Positions 1-6,352 of a DNA stretch of 6,390 nucleotides are shown piece by piece. Every line of letters begins with the position of its first letter. The first letter of the stretch is position 1. The translations under genes and the position numbers were made by a program. The stretch lies in NCBI GenBank assembly GCA_944393165.1, contig CALXZF010000071.1, positions 1-6,390 on the forward strand, written 5' to 3'. Origin of the DNA: an uncultured Clostridia bacterium (GTDB lineage: Bacteria > Bacillota_A > Clostridia > TANB77 > CAG-508). The notes beneath the pieces were generated by a model that did not search any database, was not told the DNA's origin, and saw nothing but the letters and a program-made list of their open reading frames with translations.

Positions 1-78
1 TTGGTATTCTAAAAGAAATTTTGTCAGCGCCCTCACAAGTGTGCGAGATTCCCTAACAAAATTTTTTAAGAATACCAA
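1..78. repeat. Long imperfect inverted repeat with GC-rich centre (MITE-like or structured RNA)
   Basis: Bases 1-10 (TTGGTATTCT) are the exact reverse complement of 69-78, and bases 16-24 (AAATTTTGT) pair exactly with 56-64. Bases 11-15 and 65-68 form a slightly asymmetric joint, and pairing continues inward at 26-27 with 53-54. The centre holds a smaller stem, CTC at 32-34 with GAG at 45-47 and CA at 36-37 with TG at 42-43. The 31-base centre is roughly 58% G+C in a very AT-rich setting. Read on the minus strand, two of the mismatches (25/55 and 35/44) become G-U pairs, although the 15/65 pair is lost. It lies about 90 bases past the last leftward gene, so it could be a 3' RNA structure of that operon or a small non-autonomous mobile element. 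The left flank is outside the window, so target duplication cannot be judged. Confidence 0.6.
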
Positions 79-169
79 ATTCAAATCACATTCCATTCCA
101 TATTCTCATACTTTTATAAAACATTTCTGCTTTTTGCTCATTCTTAAAAACTAGAATACGCTTCAATCT

Positions 170-460
170 TTAAGATAATAGCAACAAAATTAAAGATATA
201 AACAAATACTCGTCTTTAACCCCTTCTTTATAAAGAAAAAATATTAAACAAATAAGTAAAATATCATCAGATTTTAATTTGATGCCAAAAATCTCAATGA
301 TATTTTCATCAGAATCTTCTGTAGCCCTTTTTTCCGTAGAAACTTTCTTATGGACGGGCTCTTCTTTTTGTTTTTGGACTGGTGGTTTAAAATTATTTGG
401 ATTATAATAATTATATCTTCTACTATAATAGTGAGGATAAAATGGCAAGTTATACATCAT
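170..460 (-). CDS. Small Tyr-rich protein with hydrophobic C-terminal half, unknown function
   Basis: A 96-residue protein and the last gene of the leftward trio. Residues 1-20 are rich in tyrosine (Y3, Y8, Y11, Y12, Y16, Y18, Y19) with Asn, Arg and Pro. Residues 25-52 are charged and probably disordered. Residues 53-96 contain two hydrophobic stretches (about 66-77 and 85-95) separated by a YKEGVKDEY linker, suggesting a membrane hairpin or a buried helical pair. The pattern DDILL..LIFFLYKEG..DEYLF..LILLLL resembles a short protein type I recall from clostridial genomes without a known role. ATG 460 is preferred because AGGTGGTGA at 469-477 is well placed before it. An upstream in-frame GTG at 475 has no ribosome binding site, and ATG 457 is an alternative. 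It overlaps the stop of the preceding gene by 11 bases, so translational coupling is likely. Function is not recognised. Confidence 0.85.
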   Translation of the reverse strand: MMYNLPFYPHYYSRRYNYYNPNNFKPPVQKQKEEPVHKKVSTEKRATEDSDENIIEIFGIKLKSDDILLICLIFFLYKEGVKDEYLFISLILLLLS

Positions 461-833
461 TTTTATTTTCACCACCTAAAAAATTAAATGCCTCAAAAGC
501 CTTACCTAAACCAAAAAGCTTTATATATTGGTCAACTTTTTGCTGTCTACTCTTTTTTAGATATGGCTTTAATGAAAGCAAAAGATTAGCTCTAGGATCA
601 TCTTTGTTTGATTTCATAGAATCCATTACTTGTTTCATCTTTAAAATTGTATTAATATCAATATCTGGAGCGTCTGTATTGTCATTCGATTTTGAATTTG
701 ATTCAGTAGATTGCTCATCATTAGAGGAATTTTTAATATTATTTACTAAATTTTTTAATTCGCTAGGGATTTCATTATTTTTAAGCATTGAATTAATTTG
801 ATTCATCAAATTTCCCATATCGCTATCATTCAT
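450..833 (-). CDS. 127-aa conserved helical protein, unknown function
   Basis: Middle gene of the leftward trio. Residues 1-35 form a Met/Asn-rich amphipathic stretch. Residues 36-57 are a Ser/Asn/Asp-rich linker. Residues 58-120 form a predicted helical domain whose core is DDPRANLLLSLKPYL (78-92), then KKSRQQKVDQYIKLFGL (93-109). The D-x-R-x-x-L-L-x-x-L-K-P-Y-L...R...K.D pattern is one I recall from unnamed small clostridial proteins; I cannot attach a function. There is no signal peptide, membrane segment or cysteine. The start is firm: GGAGG (841-845 on the minus strand) sits 7 bases before ATG 833. The gap to the upstream 53-aa gene is 23 bases, and its stop overlaps the start of the downstream 96-aa gene, so the three are probably co-transcribed. 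An overlapping opposite-strand frame here is judged to be a shadow. Confidence 0.87.
   Translation of the reverse strand: MNDSDMGNLMNQINSMLKNNEIPSELKNLVNNIKNSSNDEQSTESNSKSNDNTDAPDIDINTILKMKQVMDSMKSNKDDPRANLLLSLKPYLKKSRQQKVDQYIKLFGLGKAFEAFNFLGGENKNDV
469..477 (-). promoter_or_regulatory. Ribosome binding site that sets the start of the 96-aa gene
   Basis: On the minus strand this reads AGGTGGTGA, 8 of 9 bases identical to the AGGAGGTGA consensus, and ends 8 bases before ATG 460. It lies inside the last codons of the 127-aa gene, encoding part of its Gly-Gly-Glu tail. It overlaps the in-frame GTG at 475, which argues against that codon being the start. Confidence 0.7.
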
Positions 834-856
834 ATAAATTCCTCCATTCTAAAACA

Positions 857-1018
857 TTATTTTTTCTTCTTAATCTCATTTATTATAGAATTTGCATCAT
901 TAGATTTTAACATTTGACTTACTTTGCTTAAGCCTTGTTCTAAGTCTTTTTTATCCATTTTAGAAAGCATTGACATTAATTGAGCCATATCCATATTTTG
1001 ATTTTTTTTATCATTCAT
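857..1018 (-). CDS. 53-aa Met/Lys-rich helical peptide, unknown function
   Basis: A small protein at the head of the leftward trio. It starts MNDKKNQNMDMAQLMSML and ends in a basic tail (EIKKKK). It is highly charged with many methionines, no cysteine and no hydrophobic segment, and is expected to be one or two amphipathic helices. ATG 1018 is preceded by GAGGTGA (1026-1032 on the minus strand), a perfect match to the end of the Shine-Dalgarno consensus, which supports real translation despite the small size. Its N-terminus and its MLKSND...EIK part resemble residues 1-35 of the 127-aa protein encoded next (MLKNNE...NIK), which may reflect a shared helical unit or simply similar composition. 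The gene is divergent from the large surface-protein gene. Function is not recognised. Confidence 0.82.
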   Translation of the reverse strand: MNDKKNQNMDMAQLMSMLSKMDKKDLEQGLSKVSQMLKSNDANSIINEIKKKK

Positions 1019-1197
1019 AATCCATTCACCTCAATATAATATATGTTAAAAATACTATAATATAATATGTAAAAAGATAAAAAAAGTGACTATTGTAAAA
1101 TAGTAATAAAAATGTAATATAAATTTAATATTTTGCGTCGAACTGAGCTTCCGTAAATAGAAATAGAAATTTCCAAAATTTATATAAATAATATATG

Positions 1198-1225
1198 TTG
1201 AAAACTTGAAAAAAAATGCTAAAAT
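1198..1225 (+). promoter_or_regulatory. Possible upstream rightward promoter
   Basis: TTGAAA (1198-1203), a 16-base spacer, then TAAAAT (1220-1225) preceded by TGC, an extended -10 arrangement. Transcription would begin near 1232 and give a leader of about 150 bases on the surface-protein gene. The site is weaker than the one at 1321, and its AT-rich setting makes chance matches likely. Confidence 0.35.
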
Positions 1226-1320
1226 ACTGTCATATAATATAATATATTGTCGAAATTATGTTAGTTAGTGAAAAAATGGGATAAATATACATAAAAAGTT
1301 TAGGAAAAACTTGGAAAGTA

Positions 1321-1349
1321 TTGAAAAAACAATAAAAATGTCGTATAAT
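1321..1349 (+). promoter_or_regulatory. Sigma-A type promoter of the surface-protein gene
   Basis: TTGAAA (1321-1326), an exact 17-base spacer, then a perfect TATAAT (1344-1349). The start of transcription is expected near 1356, giving a leader of about 25 bases that holds the GGAGG ribosome binding site. Spacing and position make this the best promoter in the window. Confidence 0.75.
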
Positions 1350-1370
1350 ATATTTATGTTGAATATATAT

Positions 1371-1375
1371 GGAGG
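1371..1375 (+). promoter_or_regulatory. Ribosome binding site that sets the start at 1381
   Basis: GGAGG followed by a 5-base gap to ATG 1381. It decides against the in-frame ATG at 1369, which lies upstream of this site and has no ribosome binding site of its own. The residues from 1381 onward also begin a normal signal peptide. The next gene (6353) has the same GGAGG plus 5-base layout. Confidence 0.85.
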
Positions 1376-1380
1376 TTATT

Positions 1381-4300
1381 ATGAGTAAACTATTGAAAAA
1401 ATTTATTGCAGTAACTTTAGTGATAATTTTAATGAGTGCAAATATGCTTATTCTAGGAGAATACACAATAGCATATGCATTAAGTAATGAAGAATTAAAT
1501 TCACAGACATCTGAAACAAACCAAAGGAATGTGGAGTTTAATTCGTATTTTAATGAGGGAGAGCATAGTGCAACATTTGAAATAGAAGCAGAAGAAGCAA
1601 AGATATATGCAAATATTAAAGTGAATAATGCAGGATATCTAGAAAATGGAACAATAGAATTTTCAAATGCTAACTTCAAATTAAAAGAGGATATTTCAAA
1701 TGAGAATATCCATAGCATTGATGTAGAGAATAATAGAATAGTATTAAATAGAATAAATAATGGTGGAGATATTACTTTAGAACTTCCAATCGAAATATTA
1801 AAAGAAGAGATAGTAACAACAGATTACTTTAATAAAGAAACAACAACAAAATTCACAGGAACATATGTAGATAGTGAAGGAGAAGAAAACGAGGTAGAAA
1901 AAGAAGTAATCAATAAATTGTCATGGTCAGGAAATGCAGAAGCAGAAGTAAAAGTAGAAGCTACAAAATATGTACCATATGCGACAGGAGGAAATTATGG
2001 AGCAATGGTAAGAGCAACAGTGACATCAAATATAAAAGATAGTAGCCTGCCAATAAAAGAGACAAATATAGAAATAACAGTACCAACACTAAATAATACA
2101 AAACCTACATCAGTAAATGTAATTGCAACAAATACAGAAGCAACAAATGGAAAAACAGATGGCTTAGATTTTACAAGTGAAAACTACACATATGACCAAG
2201 AAGCAGGAAAAGTAACAATAAATACAGCAAACTTAGAAGACAGCATATCATGGAAAAATGGTGTAGCAGATGAATACTTAGTAATATTCCTATTTGAAGG
2301 AGAAGAAATATATGATTATGCAAGGTCAAATGGAATAGATAGTAGTATAAGAGTGGCAGCAAATATAACAGTGTACAATAATGAAGAAAAAGTAGTAACA
2401 GCAGAAGAAACAGCAGAAGTAAAATTTGAAGAAAGAGAAGGAGCAACAACAGATTTTGCCATAGAATCATCAAGTGATATAAGTAAAGGATATCTATATG
2501 CAAATAAAGAAGCTGAAAATAAAGCAGAAACAGAATATTTTACTAAATATACAGCAACAGTAAATAGTGCAAAACTAACAGATAGATTAGAATTTACACA
2601 AGGAGTAGATAAATTCTTAACAGGAGAAGATGATGAATTTGCAACAACAGTAGGAGAAGAGAACTATGCATATAATAAAAGAGTAGAAATAAGCCAAGCA
2701 GTATTTAACAAAATGTTAGGAGAAGACGGAGAAATAACAGTAAGCACAGCAGAGGGAGAAGAACTAGGAAAAATAAATAAAGAATCTACTTTAGAAGACG
2801 GAAAATATGTTTTAGATATAGCAGAAAAAGATAACAATGAATTAGTAATTACTACTTCAGCACCTATTACAGAAGGACAAGTAGAAATTAATATAGTAAA
2901 GGCACTTAAAGGAAATCAAGGATATTCTAAAGAACAATTACAACAATTCGAGAAAATGCAAGTAGACCTAGAAGGAAAAACAAATATAACAACATTTACA
3001 GCATGGAGACAAATGCTACTAAAAGAGCCAGAAACAAAAGTAGAATTATCAATAAGTAAAGCAGATTTAACAACAGTAGTAACAAACGAAAATGTAGAAA
3101 TAAGAGCGGTACTAGATACATCAAGTGCATACAATGCATTATTTAAAAATCCAACATTAAAAATAACATTACCAGAAGAGATAGAAGAGGTAGTATTAAA
3201 TAGTTCAGATATATTATTAGGAAATGGATTAACAATAAAAAGTGCAAAGGTTGTAGATGAAAACGGACACAAAGTAATAGAAGTAGAGCTAGAAGGAAAT
3301 CAAACAGAATACACAATAGATGCAGAATATAAAGGAGCAATAATAGTACTAAACACAAACTTAACAACAGATACATTAACACCAAGTGGAACAGACAAAA
3401 TAACAATGGAATACACAAACGAAAATGAAGTAGCAACAAAAGCAGAAGGAGAAGTAGAAACAGAAGTAAATTATGTAGCACCAAATGGAGTAGTAGCAGC
3501 AAATGGAATAAGTAACTACAAAGAAGATGCAGATTCAGTGTTATCAATATCAGGAGAACCAAACACAGTAGAAATAGATAAATTTGCAGATTCAAGAGTT
3601 GCGACAGTAAATGGAACAGTAATAAATAACTATGCAAATGATATAAGTAATGTAGTAATATTAGGAAGAATTCCAGCAGAAGGAAATAAACAAATAGATA
3701 CAGACACAGAATTAGGATCAACATTTACAACACCACTAGCAACAGGACTAGGAATATCAGGAGTAAGTGAAGAAAACTACACAGTATACTATTCAGACAA
3801 CCAAGATGCAACAAGAGATTTACAAGATGAAAATAATGGTTGGGCAGAAGAAGCAACAACAAATACAAAATCATATATGATAGTATTTAATGAAGACTAC
3901 AAAATGGAATCAGGAAGCAGAATAGAATTTACATACGATATAACAATACCAGAAAACCTATCTGCAAATAATAGTACATATAATATGTATAAAGTATATT
4001 TCAATAATGAAGCAGAAATAGGAACAATGGAAGAGAGCAAAACATCAGCAATAATAGGAATGACAACAGGAGAGGGATCACAATTAGAAGTGAACCTAAG
4101 TTCAAGTGTAGACATGATAAGAGAAGGCCAAATAGTAAAGATGAGAGTTTCTGTAAAAAATGCAGGAAATGCTGATGCAGAAAATGTAGTAGTGAATGTT
4201 TCAGCTCCTGAGTATACGACTCTTACAGAACTTAAAAGCGTAAGTGGTTTTGATGACTTGGAATCCGCAGAAACAACTATAGATTTAGGAACAGTTAAAG

Positions 4301-6336
4301 CAGGAGAAACAGCAAATACAACATACTATTTAAGAATTGACGATTATATAGATTCATTAAATGCAGAAGATGCTGATGAAAATGCAGTACAAGAAATAGT
4401 AAATAAAGTAAGTGTAACTTCAGATGATATAAATACTTCAATAGAATCAAATGAATGTGCATTAGAAGTACATTATGGAAATATGTTTATTGAAATAATG
4501 CCAGACATTGATGAAGTTACTTTTATAAGAGAAGGATATCAACTTGGTTTATACATAAGGGTATTAAATATTAAAAGAGAAGAAGCTTTAAATAATGTGG
4601 AATTAACTCTTAAGTTACCTGAAGGTGTAGACTTAGAAAGTGCAGATATAAGAGAAAGTATTGCTGATTCAGAAGGAACAACTGAGGGAGTATCTTATGA
4701 TGAGTCTAGCAGAACACTTACAGTAAATATGGGTAGCATAGAACGCCAAAAATTTACTTATATAAATATGACTATAACCGATACTACTAATGCTATATCA
4801 TTTATGGCTACTGGTACTGCTGATAATGTAGCAGAACATTATTCAAATTTAGTTGAATACAATGCAGATGAAATAAACCTAGAAGTATCGGAGCTAACAT
4901 CATCACCAAGATATGTTAAAGAGACAGAAAATATCGAATATAAATTTAGTATAACTAATAATAGTTCAAGAGTAGTAACAAATATAGAAATAACAGATGA
5001 TTTACCAGACGGATTAACATATGTAGAATCTAAATTTATGTATGCAGATGAAGAATATACATCAACAACAACAAATGAAGAAGGAAGTGTATATTTTACA
5101 ATACCAAGATTGGAGCCTGGAGAAACAAAAGAAATAACTATAGTAGCAAGTGCGGATTTATTACCAGACCAGAATGATAAAGAGATTCAAAATAAGGTAG
5201 TAATAAGTGGAGAAGGATTTGACACAATAGAAACAAATACAGTAACAAACTATATAGAATATAATGAGGAAGCACATCAAGGAGAAGACAATCCAGGAAC
5301 AACAGGAAGATATAGAATAACAGGAACAGCATGGGTAGACGCAAATATGGACGGAAGAAGAGAAGAGGGCGAACAAACACTATCAAACATACAAGTAGTA
5401 TTATTAAATAGAGAAGGAACAGCAATAGTAAGAGACCCAGACACAAATGAAGAGAAAATGACAACGACAGGAGAAAATGGAAATTATCAATTTGATAATT
5501 TACCTAATGGAGAATACTTAGTAGTGTTCATATATGATTCATCAAATTATAGTTTAACAACATATCAAGCAGAAGGAGTAGATTCATCATTCAACTCAGA
5601 TGCAATAGATATTAATTTAACATTTAATGGAGAAAGAAGAATAGCAGGAATTACAGATGTAATAAGAGTAAATGGAGGAAATGTAAGGGATATAGACATA
5701 GGGTTATATACAGCAAATAAATTTGACTTAAGATTAGACAAATATGTAAATAAAATAACACTTACAACACCAACAATAGGAACAACAACATATGAGCACA
5801 ATAATGAGAAAGTAGCAAAAGTAGAAGTACTAGAAAGAAATGTAGGCCAAAGTAGTGCAGTAATAGAATACAAAATAGTAGTAACAAATGAAGGGTCAGT
5901 ACCAGGGTATGTAAACAAAATAGTAGATTACTTACCAGAGAAAGTAAGTTTCAACACAGAATTAAATGCAGATTGGTATTTATCAGATAATGGAAATATA
6001 TATAATGCAAGCTTAGAGAATGAAGTAATAAACCCAGGAGAATCAAAAGAAGTAACATTAGTGGTAAGCATACAAATCACAGAAGATATGATAGACACAT
6101 TAGGGAATAGTGCAGAGATATACGAAAGCTATAATGAACAAGGATTACAAGATATAGATTCAACAGTAGCAAATATGGCAAGTGATGAAGATGATATGTC
6201 AAAAGCAGATGTAGTTGTATCTATAGTAACAGGTAGCCAAATAATAATGTATGTATCAATAGCATTAGGAGTCATGGCTATCATAGGATTAGGAATATTT
6301 GGAATAAGAAAATATGTTCTAAATAAAAAAGTTTAG
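1381..6336 (+). CDS. Large secreted anchored surface protein with DUF11-like and SdrD B-like modules
   Basis: A 1651-residue protein, exported and probably held at the cell surface. The signal peptide is residues 1-33: a Lys-rich start (K3, K6, K7), a hydrophobic core, and likely cleavage after A-Y-A (31-33). Residues 34-900 are a Thr/Glu-rich beta region without a family I can name, with sandwich-like signatures near 235, 598 and 765. DUF11-like modules follow at about 902-1033, 1034-1165 and 1165-1293, the last with IEYKFSITNNSS and ITDDLPDGLTYVES. Residues 1311-1443 resemble an SdrD B domain, with a calcium-loop motif D1320-A-N1322-M-D1324-G and G1330-E1331. Residues 1448-1600 are a terminal DUF11-like module opening FDLRLDKYVNKI. 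The C-terminus has T1617-G1618, a hydrophobic span (about 1621-1642) and a basic tail. The only cysteine is C1026. Such modular proteins usually serve as adhesins or stalks; a specific ligand cannot be inferred. Codon use changes sharply at residues 921-1160. It is expressed from the promoter at 1321 and followed closely by another exported gene. Confidence 0.96.
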   Translation: MSKLLKKFIAVTLVIILMSANMLILGEYTIAYALSNEELNSQTSETNQRNVEFNSYFNEGEHSATFEIEAEEAKIYANIKVNNAGYLENGTIEFSNANFKLKEDISNENIHSIDVENNRIVLNRINNGGDITLELPIEILKEEIVTTDYFNKETTTKFTGTYVDSEGEENEVEKEVINKLSWSGNAEAEVKVEATKYVPYATGGNYGAMVRATVTSNIKDSSLPIKETNIEITVPTLNNTKPTSVNVIATNTEATNGKTDGLDFTSENYTYDQEAGKVTINTANLEDSISWKNGVADEYLVIFLFEGEEIYDYARSNGIDSSIRVAANITVYNNEEKVVTAEETAEVKFEEREGATTDFAIESSSDISKGYLYANKEAENKAETEYFTKYTATVNSAKLTDRLEFTQGVDKFLTGEDDEFATTVGEENYAYNKRVEISQAVFNKMLGEDGEITVSTAEGEELGKINKESTLEDGKYVLDIAEKDNNELVITTSAPITEGQVEINIVKALKGNQGYSKEQLQQFEKMQVDLEGKTNITTFTAWRQMLLKEPETKVELSISKADLTTVVTNENVEIRAVLDTSSAYNALFKNPTLKITLPEEIEEVVLNSSDILLGNGLTIKSAKVVDENGHKVIEVELEGNQTEYTIDAEYKGAIIVLNTNLTTDTLTPSGTDKITMEYTNENEVATKAEGEVETEVNYVAPNGVVAANGISNYKEDADSVLSISGEPNTVEIDKFADSRVATVNGTVINNYANDISNVVILGRIPAEGNKQIDTDTELGSTFTTPLATGLGISGVSEENYTVYYSDNQDATRDLQDENNGWAEEATTNTKSYMIVFNEDYKMESGSRIEFTYDITIPENLSANNSTYNMYKVYFNNEAEIGTMEESKTSAIIGMTTGEGSQLEVNLSSSVDMIREGQIVKMRVSVKNAGNADAENVVVNVSAPEYTTLTELKSVSGFDDLESAETTIDLGTVKAGETANTTYYLRIDDYIDSLNAEDADENAVQEIVNKVSVTSDDINTSIESNECALEVHYGNMFIEIMPDIDEVTFIREGYQLGLYIRVLNIKREEALNNVELTLKLPEGVDLESADIRESIADSEGTTEGVSYDESSRTLTVNMGSIERQKFTYINMTITDTTNAISFMATGTADNVAEHYSNLVEYNADEINLEVSELTSSPRYVKETENIEYKFSITNNSSRVVTNIEITDDLPDGLTYVESKFMYADEEYTSTTTNEEGSVYFTIPRLEPGETKEITIVASADLLPDQNDKEIQNKVVISGEGFDTIETNTVTNYIEYNEEAHQGEDNPGTTGRYRITGTAWVDANMDGRREEGEQTLSNIQVVLLNREGTAIVRDPDTNEEKMTTTGENGNYQFDNLPNGEYLVVFIYDSSNYSLTTYQAEGVDSSFNSDAIDINLTFNGERRIAGITDVIRVNGGNVRDIDIGLYTANKFDLRLDKYVNKITLTTPTIGTTTYEHNNEKVAKVEVLERNVGQSSAVIEYKIVVTNEGSVPGYVNKIVDYLPEKVSFNTELNADWYLSDNGNIYNASLENEVINPGESKEVTLVVSIQITEDMIDTLGNSAEIYESYNEQGLQDIDSTVANMASDEDDMSKADVVVSIVTGSQIIMYVSIALGVMAIIGLGIFGIRKYVLNKKV

Positions 6337-6352
6337 AAGGAAGGAGGATAAT

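Larger units (their letters stand above)
1019..1380. other. Divergent intergenic region, AT-rich, with promoters
   Basis: About 360 bases with no convincing gene, between the leftward trio and the rightward surface-protein gene. It contains the ribosome binding site of the 53-aa gene, one strong and one weaker rightward promoter, and several copies of a TATAATATA-like word (near 1061, 1233 and 1344). AATATATGTT followed by A/G and AAAA occurs at about 1038-1051 and again at 1190-1204, but such repeats can arise by chance in DNA this rich in A and T. A GC-richer island of 19 bases (1135-1153, 12 G or C) stands out and is unexplained. No clear leftward sigma-A promoter was found. Confidence 0.7.

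Noticed and set aside
110..169. Simple rho-independent terminator directly after the 96-aa gene
   Set aside because: Only a weak 5-base ATTCT/AGAAT stem is present in this stretch, without a following T-run on the leftward strand.
397..801. Rightward 134-codon open frame opposite the small genes
   Set aside because: It lies almost wholly antisense to two genes with good ribosome binding sites and protein-like composition; its product is Phe/Ser-rich and fits a complementary-strand shadow.
1121..1190. Second copy of the left-edge hairpin element around the GC island
   Set aside because: Only ATTTTG (1130-1135) and CAAAAT (1174-1179) pair; the core is different in sequence and the arms are too short to claim the same element.
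1190..1370. Invertible (phase-variable) promoter ahead of the surface protein
   Set aside because: I looked for inverted repeats flanking the promoter and saw none beyond short low-complexity AT matches; no recombinase gene is visible.
1369..1380. In-frame ATG at 1369 as the start of the surface protein
   Set aside because: It has no ribosome binding site upstream, and the GGAGG that serves ATG 1381 lies after it. Starting at 1381 gives a normal signal peptide.
1230..1718. Leftward open frame over the promoter region and the start of the large gene
   Set aside because: It runs through the best promoter and the signal-peptide region, and its product is low-complexity hydrophobic, as expected from antisense reading of AT-rich DNA.
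3143..3724. Leucine-rich leftward open frames inside the large gene (also near 2171, 5138 and 5565)
   Set aside because: The sense strand uses very few T-ending codons here (ACA, GCA, GTA, GAA dominate), so stops are rare on the other strand and the translations become artificial Leu-rich strings.
6220..6336. Classical LPXTG sortase signal
   Set aside because: There is no LPXTG or close LP-containing variant before the hydrophobic span; only a TG pair is present, reported separately as a possible non-canonical signal.
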